From positions 1 through 13,614 of the forward strand of contig JAFAJU010000314.1 of NCBI GenBank assembly GCA_019236035.1: DNA of 13,614 nucleotides. The letters are read 5' to 3'. A program made the position numbers and the translations under genes. The notes under the pieces are model-generated. The model did not search any database. It was not told the origin of the DNA and saw only the letters and a program-made list of their open reading frames with translations. Positions 1-6,174 of the stretch are shown here, piece after piece; positions within the stretch are counted from its first letter, which is position 1, and each line of letters opens with the position of its first letter. This DNA comes from Verrucomicrobiota bacterium (GTDB taxonomy: Bacteria > Verrucomicrobiota > Verrucomicrobiia > Chthoniobacterales > JAFAMB01).

Positions 1-165
1 CGCCACTAGATCTTCGACGTTCTCTTTCAAGCGCTCACCCTGATAGTTGAAGATTAGCTTGGCGCCTGCGGCTGACCAGGCTTGGGCGATCGCCCACGCT
101 ATACTGCGCTTGTTCGCCACGCCGAACACAACACCGATTTTGCCATCAAGGACCTTTGAACTCAT
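1..165 (-). CDS. fabI: Enoyl-[acyl-carrier-protein] reductase (NADH), N-terminal part, cut by window edge
   Basis: Only the first 55 codons are in the window; the gene continues past the left edge. The translation starts MSSKVLDGKIGVVFGVANKR and continues with SIAWAIAQAW and then FNYQGERLKE. This matches the N-terminus of FabI-type short-chain dehydrogenases: a glycine-rich NAD(H)-binding turn with GVAN-x-x-SIAW, then the first Rossmann strand-helix units ending in YQGERL. From family knowledge, FabI reduces the enoyl-ACP double bond in the last step of each fatty-acid elongation cycle, in the cytoplasm. The ATG (163-165) lies 48 nt after the nth stop on the same strand, so co-transcription is likely. 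There is no Shine-Dalgarno sequence just upstream; a long inverted repeat occupies that space instead. The catalytic Tyr/Lys lie outside the window. Confidence 0.9.
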   Translation of the reverse strand, partial: MSSKVLDGKIGVVFGVANKRSIAWAIAQAWSAAGAKLIFNYQGERLKENVEDLVA

Positions 166-167
166 AG

Positions 168-215
168 AGAATTGGTACAGAGAAGAAGCAAAACCTTCCT
201 CTCTGTACCAATTCT
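168..215 (-). repeat. Long inverted repeat filling the nth-fabI gap
   Basis: AGAATTGGTACAGAGA (168-183) is the exact reverse complement of 200-215. After one mismatch (184/199) four more pairs form (185-188 with 195-198), giving 21-nt arms and a 6-nt loop (189-194). In the transcript the stem begins inside the nth stop codon and ends two bases before the fabI ATG. No U-run follows, so it is not a standard intrinsic terminator. A purine-rich GAGAGGAAGG on the 5' side is largely inside the stem. Possible roles are an RNA processing site, control of fabI translation, or a small palindromic repeat family. Confidence 0.85.
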
Positions 216-912
216 AAGCAATCGCTTTTTTCCGAGAGGTAGGCTCAGTGTGGGACTGCGATCCTTTCGCTAACTTCCCGTAGCTCGGGCATAGCGAGCC
301 GATTTCACACTTCGGGCAATCCGGATTCCGTGCATAGCATCTACGGCGGCCGTGCCAGATCAACCAGTGACTGAAGTTTGTCCATTGCGTCTGGGGAACC
401 AGCCGCATGAGATCCTCCTCAATCTTCTCCGGCTCATTCTTGGTTGTAAGCTTGAACCGTTTTGCCAAACGGGCGACGTGCGTATCAACGACTATGCCTT
501 CGTCGACCGAAAATGCGTTCCCGAGCACCACGTTTGCCGTTTTCCGCCCAACTCCGGCCAACTGCGTCAATTCAGCCATTGTCTTCGGCACTTCGCCGCC
601 ATGCTTTTCCACTAGATCCTTTGACATCGCCCGAAGATTCTTCGCCTTGTTCCGATAGAATCCGGTTGACTTTATGGCCTGCTCCAGCTCGCTCTGGCTG
701 ACCTCGGCGAAGTCATAGGCACTCCGATATTTTTGAAAAAGATCACGCGTCACTATGTTCACTCGTTTGTCTGTGCATTGAGCGGAAAGAATCGTCGCAA
801 CTAACAACTGAAACGGTGTCTCGAACTCGAGTTCACAATGCGCGCTGGGATAAACTTCATGCAGCTTTTGAATGAGTAAGTGGAGGCGCTCCTTTGTTTT
901 CATCTTTCTCAT
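214..912 (-). CDS. nth: Endonuclease III (DNA glycosylase/AP lyase)
   Basis: Base-excision repair enzyme that removes oxidised pyrimidines and cleaves at AP sites. The ATG at 910-912 gives 232 aa (E. coli Nth is about 211) and overlaps the TGA of the upstream TPR gene as ATGA, so translational coupling is likely. A second ATG at 901-903 is an alternative. The open frame extends further upstream to 993, but that part only mirrors the TPR gene. Visible features: FQLLVATILSAQCTDKRVN at about 34-52; the helix-hairpin-helix LAGVGRKTANVVLG at about 118-131 with catalytic Lys124; VDTH with catalytic Asp143; and a C-terminal [4Fe-4S] loop with Cys192, Cys199, Cys202 and Cys208 in the C-x6-C-x2-C-x5-C spacing of the family. 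All key residues are present, so it should be active. Confidence 0.96.
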   Translation of the reverse strand: MRKMKTKERLHLLIQKLHEVYPSAHCELEFETPFQLLVATILSAQCTDKRVNIVTRDLFQKYRSAYDFAEVSQSELEQAIKSTGFYRNKAKNLRAMSKDLVEKHGGEVPKTMAELTQLAGVGRKTANVVLGNAFSVDEGIVVDTHVARLAKRFKLTTKNEPEKIEEDLMRLVPQTQWTNFSHWLIWHGRRRCYARNPDCPKCEIGSLCPSYGKLAKGSQSHTEPTSRKKAIA

Positions 913-1574
913 TGAGATTGCGAAACATTTGGCTCCGGCGCCTTCACGCCGGTAAAATCTACCTCCTTCAGCGCTTGAGCGAAATACGCGCATTGTTCGT
1001 CCGAGTAATATTTCTTGACGGTTTCTAAATATTTCTGCGCGGCCTCTTTTTGGCCCCGCTTCATTGCGATGGCGGCGCGAGCATAATAATAGGCCGGTGT
1101 CTTGCCGGGAAACTTCATGACATCAACGATCGCCGCCGCCCTAGCGTCCTCCCCGGAAAGTAGCGCGCAGAGCGCCAGTTTGAAATCCAGCAGCTCTGAG
1201 GCCGGATCAACCTGTTTCAATTCTTGGTACTCTCGGGCAGCATCAGGATATTTTCCTTGCAGCAGGCTCACTTCCGCATGATTGAATTTGGCAGGATAGA
1301 ACTTCGGGTCCAACGCGTGAGCCTGATTAAACTGTTGGCTGGCTTCGCCGAATCGTTTTTGCTTCGTGAATATCGCCCCGCGCAGGTTCGGTATCTCGGG
1401 CTTGTTCGGCTCTGCCTTCTCGGCGGCATCAACCTGCTTTTCAGCCTCTGCAAACTTGCCTTGGTTATAGGCCGCCGTAGCGCGTTCCAGAGCAGTGCTG
1501 TAGGTCCGCTGGTCGGCGACGCCCATTTGCGCCAGCAGAAAAACAAGGCAACCAAAGATCGACAATTGTTTCAC
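909..1574 (-). CDS. Exported tetratricopeptide-repeat protein, function unknown
   Basis: 221 aa from a GTG at 1572-1574. I prefer this start to the GTG at 1590-1592 because it has a GAGGG Shine-Dalgarno about 4 nt upstream and yields a clean signal peptide: MKQLSIFG, a hydrophobic core, then GVA before a probable cleavage near residue 20. The mature part is helical with TPR-like repeats, for example AYNQGKFAEAEKQVDAAEKA, then units around FGEASQQFNQAHALDPK and GKYPDAAREYQELKQVDP. TPR arrays mediate protein-protein contacts; location is probably periplasmic. There is no convincing lipobox (Cys9 is too close to the N-terminus). It starts 7 nt after the DAHP synthase stop and overlaps nth by 3 bp, so it is in the same transcription unit. 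The partner and role cannot be told from sequence. Confidence 0.8.
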   Translation of the reverse strand: MKQLSIFGCLVFLLAQMGVADQRTYSTALERATAAYNQGKFAEAEKQVDAAEKAEPNKPEIPNLRGAIFTKQKRFGEASQQFNQAHALDPKFYPAKFNHAEVSLLQGKYPDAAREYQELKQVDPASELLDFKLALCALLSGEDARAAAIVDVMKFPGKTPAYYYARAAIAMKRGQKEAAQKYLETVKKYYSDEQCAYFAQALKEVDFTGVKAPEPNVSQSQ

Positions 1575-1581
1575 CAGGCCC

Positions 1582-2595
1582 TCAGAGTTCACGCCCTACG
1601 GCGACGGCCACACTTCGAACCCGTGCCACGAGATCTTCAAAATCGGCGGGGAGCAGCGCCTGCTCACCATCGCTCTTGGCTTGCTCGGGAGCGTTGTGCA
1701 CCTCGACCATAATCGAGTCTGCCCCGGCTGCGACTGCTGCGAGGGCCATGGCTGGCACAAATTCGCGAACACCGATCCCATGCGTCGGATCCACCACAAC
1801 GGGTAAATGGGTTTCCGACTTAAGCACAGGAACAGCATTCAGATCGAGCGTATTGCGCGTCATGTTCTCGAAGGTGCGTATTCCTCGTTCGCAAAGTAAC
1901 ACATTGAAGTTCCCTTCGTTTAAGATGTATTCCGCGCTCATCAAGAGGTCTTTGATTGTCGCCGACATCCCGCGTTTGAGCATGACCGGCAGGTCAGTGC
2001 GTCCGACTTCCCGGAGTAGCGAGAAATTCTGCATATTGCGAGCTCCCACCTGCAGGCAGTCAGCATATGCACAGACCAGCTCAAGGTCTTTGGTGTCCAT
2101 GACCTCGGTAATGATGGGCATCCCGGTGACCTGACGAGCTTCCGCAAGAAATTGCAATCCCAGTTTCCCGAGGCCCTGGAAACTGTACGGCGAAGTCCTT
2201 GGCTTAAAGGCTCCCCCACGTAAGATCTTTGCCCCGGCTTTCCGGACTTCTTTTGCGATTGCAGTGATCTGACCTTCACTTTCCACCGAGCAGGGTCCGG
2301 CCATGACCACAACCTCTTTCGCTCCCACGGTTACATCTCCCACGCGCACGTGAGAATATCTCCCTCGAAATTCGCGAGCCACAAGCTTGTATGGCTTTAG
2401 CACGGGTGTCACCGACTCAACGCCTGGAAAGGCGCCCAACGGCTTTTCCCGGATTTTATCTTCTGGACCGATTACGCCAATGACGACACGCATTTCGCCA
2501 CGGCTAACTTCAGCTTTCAGGCCCCAGGAACGGATTCGATCCACGATGTGATCGATCTGTTCCTGGGTCGTATCGGGACGGGTGACAATGATCAT
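1582..2595 (-). CDS. aroF: 3-deoxy-7-phosphoheptulonate (DAHP) synthase, type I-beta with N-terminal regulatory domain
   Basis: First enzyme of the shikimate pathway, condensing phosphoenolpyruvate and erythrose 4-phosphate. From the ATG at 2593-2595 it is 337 aa, close to the 338 aa known for the Thermotoga type. Residues 1-70 form a ferredoxin-like regulatory domain (MIIVTRPDTTQEQIDHIVDR...), a site of Tyr/Phe feedback in this subclass. The barrel carries AGPCSVES (99-106, metal ligand Cys102), KPRTSPY (131-137), VGARNMQN (183-190), LKRGMSAT (206-213), DPTHG (269-273, His272), Glu298 in VEVH and Asp309 in SDGEQAL. All metal and substrate motifs are intact. The frame stays open to an ATG at 2727, but the 44-residue extension resembles nothing in the family. 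Expression is probably also controlled by the aromatic-rich leader ORF upstream. The symbol is by function (aroF/aroG). Confidence 0.94.
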   Translation of the reverse strand: MIIVTRPDTTQEQIDHIVDRIRSWGLKAEVSRGEMRVVIGVIGPEDKIREKPLGAFPGVESVTPVLKPYKLVAREFRGRYSHVRVGDVTVGAKEVVVMAGPCSVESEGQITAIAKEVRKAGAKILRGGAFKPRTSPYSFQGLGKLGLQFLAEARQVTGMPIITEVMDTKDLELVCAYADCLQVGARNMQNFSLLREVGRTDLPVMLKRGMSATIKDLLMSAEYILNEGNFNVLLCERGIRTFENMTRNTLDLNAVPVLKSETHLPVVVDPTHGIGVREFVPAMALAAVAAGADSIMVEVHNAPEQAKSDGEQALLPADFEDLVARVRSVAVAVGREL

Positions 2596-2747
2596 TGCTA
2601 ATGAATTGGGTGTTAAATGCAGAGTCGGCTGGTCGCAACTCCTTTTCGCGGAATCGAGCGCATCCCGGCCTTCGACCAAACCTAAATCCGGCCTTGTAAC
2701 TAGTGTTTGAAGGGAAGGAGTCTGCATAGCAGAGAGAAAAGTTCCGA

Positions 2748-2790
2748 ATCTGACCAGGAAGACACTCGAAACGCGAGTGGAAGATCAGAT
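2748..2790 (-). promoter_or_regulatory. Candidate attenuator hairpin after the aromatic leader peptide
   Basis: In the minus-strand transcript, an outer stem pairs 2783-2790 with 2748-2755 (7 Watson-Crick pairs plus one G-U). An inner stem pairs 2774-2779 with 2763-2768 (CACTCG/CGAGTG, 5-nt loop). An asymmetric internal loop separates them. A U-rich CTTTTCTCTCT follows 6 nt after the stem. The 3' arm (2749-2755) is also exactly complementary to 2837-2843 inside the leader ORF, so two mutually exclusive folds exist. It may act as terminator or antiterminator; sequence alone does not say which. Confidence 0.5.
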
Positions 2791-2792
2791 GC

Positions 2793-2876
2793 CTAGTTGA
2801 ACCGCCAGTAAAACAAGAAATACCCAGCGAAACCGAGGTCAGAAGCGGCAAACCAGAAGCTGTTCAGCGGTTTCAT
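2793..2876 (-). CDS. Putative aromatic-rich leader peptide of the DAHP synthase gene
   Basis: A 27-codon ORF (ATG 2874-2876, TAG 2793-2795), about 200 nt upstream of the DAHP synthase start on the same strand. It begins MKPLNSFWFAAS and ends GYFLFYWRFN. Ten of 27 residues are aromatic (6 Phe, 2 Tyr, 2 Trp), six of them in the last eight before the final Asn. These three amino acids are the end products of the pathway that the next gene starts. From established knowledge, attenuation leaders such as those of trp and pheA operons encode short peptides rich in the regulating amino acid just before alternative hairpins, and both traits are seen here. No clear Shine-Dalgarno sequence precedes the ATG, and no other in-frame start exists back to the preceding stop. 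Alternatives: a small hydrophobic membrane peptide, or chance. Confidence 0.55.
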   Translation of the reverse strand: MKPLNSFWFAASDLGFAGYFLFYWRFN

Positions 2877-2949
2877 TGAGTTGAAAGGATCTAACGACTA
2901 ACTCAAGAAGCCTGAAATTGCCAAATAAAAAAGATTGCGCGCTCAGCAT

Positions 2950-4020
2950 TCAAAGGTCTAAGAGCTGTCGCTGCCAATTCATCAGTACGGAGGCTACTGC
3001 TTCCGGCTCTCGCGAGATACGCTCCAGCGCTTGCCGCGGGGCAACTACACCGGGATCAAGCTGAAGACCTTCCGCCAGGCGGTCCCGCCGATTTTTCAAC
3101 TGTTCCAAGCGTTGTTCCTGCTCGCTGGTGGCACGCATTCGCACCGGACGAACGCGCTGTGGCCATTCCGATTCGGGTAACTGAAGCGCCTGCTGCAGAA
3201 CAGTGTGCAAACGCTTGCGCCTTGAACCCTGGACTCCCGGAGGTATACGCACGGAGCCCTCCCCGGCCAGTTTCGCGAGCTCAATGAGCTCCTCATTCCG
3301 AAGAATTTGAAAGCTGGGGCGATCCGCCTTCTGTGCCTCAGCATCGCGCCATCGCCACAGAGCGCGCAAAACCGCCAGAGCTCTCCCCCGAAGTGCGGTG
3401 CTCCCCGGAATTTTCCAGACGCGCTCCGGATCCTTCTCCCGGTCCTCTCCCGCGGCCAAGATGGCTCTTTGACAGCTTTCCTGGAACCATTCCCAGCGGC
3501 CCCTGGTATGCAGCTCGTTCGATAGACGTTCCGCCAGTTCGCACAAATAAAGGGTGTCGTTAATGGCGTACTGAATCATCGTCTGCGTGAGTGGCCGGCG
3601 AGCCCAGTTCGCTTTTTGCGAAGATTTCGGGAGCTCAATGTTGAAAAATTCCTTTACCAGAGATGCGAGGCCCACTTCTTTTAAACCGATCAACCTTGCC
3701 GCAAGATAGGTATCGAACACCTCACCCGGGACAAACTTTGTTCCGCGCCGTAGCATGCGCAGATCGTAGTCACAGCCGTGCAAAATAATCGTCTTTGCGG
3801 CAAGAATGGAGTTAAGGCGGGAAAAATCGATCGTTCCGAGTGGATCGATTAGTACATTCTGGCCAGGCAACCCGATCTGTATCAGGCAAAGCTTTTCGAA
3901 GTAGCAGTGAAGGCTATCCCCTTCAGTATCAACGGCAATCGGGTCACACTTCTCAAGCGTACCACACCAATCATCCAGCTCTTCGTTCTTGGTAATGATC
4001 AGCACGTCCAGGTTTGTCAT
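2950..4020 (-). CDS. rnd: RNase D-like 3'-5' exoribonuclease with HRDC domain
   Basis: 356 aa, near the usual RNase D length (about 375). The N-terminal half is a DEDDy exonuclease domain: motif I VDTEGD (Asp31, Glu33), motif II HGCDYDLRML (Asp86 the likely acidic residue), motif III YAIND (Tyr151, Asp155). These acidic residues bind two metal ions. A region near residues 210-290 (LRALWRWRDAEAQKADRPSFQILRNEEL...) matches an HRDC nucleic-acid-binding domain, and the Arg-rich C-terminus is a plausible second RNA-binding part. The family trims 3' ends of tRNA precursors and other stable RNAs in the cytoplasm. It starts 103 bp after the rho stop on the same strand, so it may be read through from rho. 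No strong Shine-Dalgarno sequence or terminator was seen. Confidence 0.88.
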   Translation of the reverse strand: MTNLDVLIITKNEELDDWCGTLEKCDPIAVDTEGDSLHCYFEKLCLIQIGLPGQNVLIDPLGTIDFSRLNSILAAKTIILHGCDYDLRMLRRGTKFVPGEVFDTYLAARLIGLKEVGLASLVKEFFNIELPKSSQKANWARRPLTQTMIQYAINDTLYLCELAERLSNELHTRGRWEWFQESCQRAILAAGEDREKDPERVWKIPGSTALRGRALAVLRALWRWRDAEAQKADRPSFQILRNEELIELAKLAGEGSVRIPPGVQGSRRKRLHTVLQQALQLPESEWPQRVRPVRMRATSEQEQRLEQLKNRRDRLAEGLQLDPGVVAPRQALERISREPEAVASVLMNWQRQLLDL

Positions 4021-4123
4021 GGTCTTGGGTTCCGTCTCCCAGAGTCGCGCGGGTCAGTTGGATGTTTTTCAAGGCGGTCCATTTGGAACGCAACGACATC
4101 ATCATTGTATGCGAGACGGTGCA

Positions 4124-5443
4124 CTAACGAAGCGCCGTGAGTAGTAATTCCGCGTTGGTCTTGGTTGCCTTCAATGTATTCAAAAGCACTTCCATCGCCT
4201 CGATGGCCGGCAATTGCGCCAGCTTTTTCCGAAGAAGCGTGACCCGCTCGAACTCGTCGGGATGATAAAGCAGGTCATCGCGTCGCGTTCCTGATTTCAG
4301 TATATGAATCGCCGGATAGATGCGCTTCTCGACCAAGGACCGATCCAGGTGCAACTCCATGTTACCGGTTCCTTTGAATTCCTCAAATATGACCTCGTCC
4401 ATGCGACTCTCGGTCTCAATCAAGGCGGTCGCTAGGATTGTCAGGCTGCCACCTTCCTCACAATTTCTGGCCGCCCCAAAGAAGCGTTTAGGCTTCAGCA
4501 AGGCCTTGGCCTCGACGCCGCCCGACATTATCCGTCCCTTGCCGGGTTGAAGCGCGTTGTAACCGCGAGCCAGTCGAGTAATGCTGTCCAGCAGAATCAC
4601 AACATCCTTCCGGAGTTCGACTAGACGTTTTGCCCGTTCACTCACCAGTTCCGCCACCTGGACGTGGCGGGTCGGGCTCTCGTCAAACGTGGAACTGAAA
4701 ATTTCGCAATCCAGACATTGCTCTAGGTCCGTTACCTCTTCCGGGCGTTCGTCCACCAATAGCAAAATCAGGTGAACGTCAGGCGAATTCGCCCGAATCG
4801 CGAGCGCAATATCCTTTAGCAGAATAGTCTTTCCAGTTCGGGGCGCTGCGACGATCAGCCCACGCTGCCCGCGGCCTAACGGAGCAATCAAATCAACCGC
4901 CCGAGCGCTCACGCTCCGAGTCTTCGAGTTTTCAAGCAGAATTCGTTTGTCAGGAAAAAGGGCCGTTAACTGGTCGAAAAGCTTCGGCTCGCTCCAGGAC
5001 TCCAAAGGGATACCTTCAATACTTATGACCTGTTCCAATGCCATGAACTTTTCTTTTTCCTTCGGCCCCCGAATGTAACCCCGAACTTTGATCCCAGGGC
5101 GAATACCATATTTCTTAAGAATCGCTGCCGGCACATAGACGTCTTCAGGGCAAGGCGTAAAATTGAAACGTTCCCAACGAAGAAATCCGTAACTCTCATT
5201 GGCAATTTCGAGCATTCCTTCCCCAATCAATTGGAGACCCCGGCTCGAGTAGGCCTTCAGGAGATCGAATATCAACTGGTGCCGAGTTCGTTCGTGCGAG
5301 ACACGAAGATTGAATTGCCGGGTGAGTTCAAGGAGGACGGTATGGGTAAGTCGATGGAGCCTGTCTAGCTCAAGAACAGTTCCGTTTTCGCTAAAATATT
5401 CCGAACCCGGTAAGACCGTCGGTTCAGCGCCTGGCTCCTCCAT
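4124..5443 (-). CDS. rho: Transcription termination factor Rho
   Basis: 439 aa hexameric RNA-dependent ATPase/translocase that releases RNA polymerase from untranslated transcripts. The N-terminal helical region (about 22-70) is followed by an RNA-binding cold-shock-like domain with GEGMLEIANESYGFLRW (74-90), comparable to the RNP motif of E. coli Rho. The ATPase core shows Walker A AAPRTGKT (199-206), VDERPEEVTD (230-239), Walker B VVILLDSITRLARGYN (281-296, Asp286), PKRFFGAARN (318-327), and the Q/R-loop region FKGTGNMELHLDRSL (356-370). All catalytic landmarks are intact, with no long N-terminal insertion. The ATG lies inside the last codons of coaE (20-bp overlap, different frame), so coupling is likely. 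The GGAGGAG there sits at or after the start codon, so it does not serve this start. Confidence 0.97.
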   Translation of the reverse strand: MEEPGAEPTVLPGSEYFSENGTVLELDRLHRLTHTVLLELTRQFNLRVSHERTRHQLIFDLLKAYSSRGLQLIGEGMLEIANESYGFLRWERFNFTPCPEDVYVPAAILKKYGIRPGIKVRGYIRGPKEKEKFMALEQVISIEGIPLESWSEPKLFDQLTALFPDKRILLENSKTRSVSARAVDLIAPLGRGQRGLIVAAPRTGKTILLKDIALAIRANSPDVHLILLLVDERPEEVTDLEQCLDCEIFSSTFDESPTRHVQVAELVSERAKRLVELRKDVVILLDSITRLARGYNALQPGKGRIMSGGVEAKALLKPKRFFGAARNCEEGGSLTILATALIETESRMDEVIFEEFKGTGNMELHLDRSLVEKRIYPAIHILKSGTRRDDLLYHPDEFERVTLLRKKLAQLPAIEAMEVLLNTLKATKTNAELLLTALR

Positions 5444-6038
5444 ATCGTTCGATGACCTCTTGAGATATCAGGTTAACTTGTTGACCAGTGATCTGTGGCG
5501 AACAATCAGTCCACACGACCCAATCCGCCCGCCGAATTTTCTCCTCGAGATCCATCTGGGCCGCAATGATCTGTTCTGCCAGTTCTTTTAATAAACGCCG
5601 TTCAACTACGATTCGTTTGACTTGTGAGGCGCGACTGCAAGCAGTAACGATTATTTGATCAAAGTACTGTTCCGCCCCGGTCTCATACAGTAAAGGTATC
5701 TCCGCGAGGAGCAGTCTATCTCCTCTGGTCCGGCTAATCCACGCCTCTCGGATCCGGGGGTGGAGAATGGATTCCAGGGTCTTTCGCGCCGCAGCATCTT
5801 GGAATACCAACTCTCGCAACCGGTCTCGGGCGAGATTGCCTTCGGGGTCGAATACTTGAACTCCAAAGGCTGCTTTAATCTCCTCTTGTACAACGAAATC
5901 GCTATCCGTCAATCTTCTGGCTTCGAAATCTGAACTGAAAAGATCGACCGGGACGCTCAGCTGCAGCGACTCTAAAAGGCTACGGGCGACCGTTGACTTG
6001 CCAGTCGCAACTCCGCCTGTGATCCCGATGCCAGACAC
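5424..6038 (-). CDS. coaE: Dephospho-CoA kinase
   Basis: 204 aa, the usual size for CoaE, which phosphorylates the 3'-hydroxyl of dephospho-CoA in the last step of coenzyme A synthesis. It starts with GTG (6036-6038); no ATG start lies just upstream. Visible motifs: P-loop GGVATGKS (8-15), the early SSDFEARRL where the family usually has a D-x-D-like substrate segment, ILHPRIREAW (CoA-binding helix), and LLLAEIPLLYETG, matching the family's V-PLLFE-x-G. RRLLKEL in the lid and the C-terminal RRADWVVWTD correspond to R-x-x-R and the A-D-x-V segment. It overlaps rho by 20 bp, so the two form a unit. Upstream is a repeat-bearing gap separating it from the sugar-nucleotide gene. Confidence 0.93.
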   Translation of the reverse strand: MSGIGITGGVATGKSTVARSLLESLQLSVPVDLFSSDFEARRLTDSDFVVQEEIKAAFGVQVFDPEGNLARDRLRELVFQDAAARKTLESILHPRIREAWISRTRGDRLLLAEIPLLYETGAEQYFDQIIVTACSRASQVKRIVVERRLLKELAEQIIAAQMDLEEKIRRADWVVWTDCSPQITGQQVNLISQEVIERYGGARR

Positions 6039-6044
6039 GATGCC

Positions 6045-6167
6045 CGTTTCTGGTTTTTCGTTTGCGGTTTATCGTTTCTCGTTCCCCTCTTCCATCCGCT
6101 CCTCTAAAGCACGAACGCGGAGTGTAAGTACGAGAAACCAGAAACAAGAACCCAGAAACGAGAAACG
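6045..6167. repeat. GAAAC-type short repeats in inverted arrangement between coaE and the UXS gene
   Basis: The right block (6131-6167) is a run of units close to SAGAAAC (cgagaaac, cagaaac, aagaac, ccagaaac, gagaaac). The left block (6045-6083) holds the same words on the opposite strand (gtttctgg, gtttttcg, gtttgcgg, gtttatc, gtttctcg). The innermost arms GTTTCTCGT (6074-6082) and ACGAGAAAC (6130-6138) are exactly complementary, and pairing continues imperfectly outward; the loop is 47 nt. It begins 6 bp before the coaE GTG (minus) and ends 8 bp past the UXS stop. Units vary in length and there are no spacers, so this is not a CRISPR array. It may be an interspersed intergenic repeat family. 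Confidence 0.75.
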
Positions 6168-6174
6168 CCTTCCG

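Larger units (their letters stand above)
2596..2949 (-). other. 354-bp gene-poor leader region upstream of DAHP synthase
   Basis: The gap between the RNase D stop and the DAHP synthase start is the longest in the window without a conserved gene. It holds the aromatic leader ORF (2793-2876), a hairpin (2748-2790) and further possible stems: 2638-2644 with 2715-2721 (7 bp) and 2630-2635 with 2673-2678 (6 bp). CCGGCCTT occurs twice (2665-2672 and 2688-2695). Just after the RNase D stop is an A/T-rich stretch (2921-2933) with a TTGGCA hexamer (2919-2924, minus), a possible -35 box, but no good -10 at the right distance. The promoter is therefore unresolved. Confidence 0.6.

Noticed and set aside
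913..993. N-terminal extension of endonuclease III
   Set aside because: The extra 27 residues are the TPR gene read in another frame; the ATGA overlap start fits family length and operon structure.
1536..1574. Lipoprotein signal in the TPR protein (IFGC near its N-terminus)
   Set aside because: The Cys is at residue 9, before a full hydrophobic core; the longer core ending in GVA fits an ordinary signal peptide better.
1224..1712. Plus-strand open frame of 162 codons over the TPR and aroF genes
   Set aside because: Antisense to two supported genes, Arg/Leu-rich low-quality translation, no motif.
4032..4119. 7-bp inverted repeat (CCGTCTC/GAGACGG) in the rho-rnd gap, as a terminator or operator
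   Set aside because: The 74-nt loop, short arms and lack of a U-tract make it no better than chance. A 44-codon ORF in the same gap also has no support.
6131..6167. GAAAC repeats as a CRISPR array
   Set aside because: Units are 6-8 nt and variable, with no spacers and no cas genes nearby.
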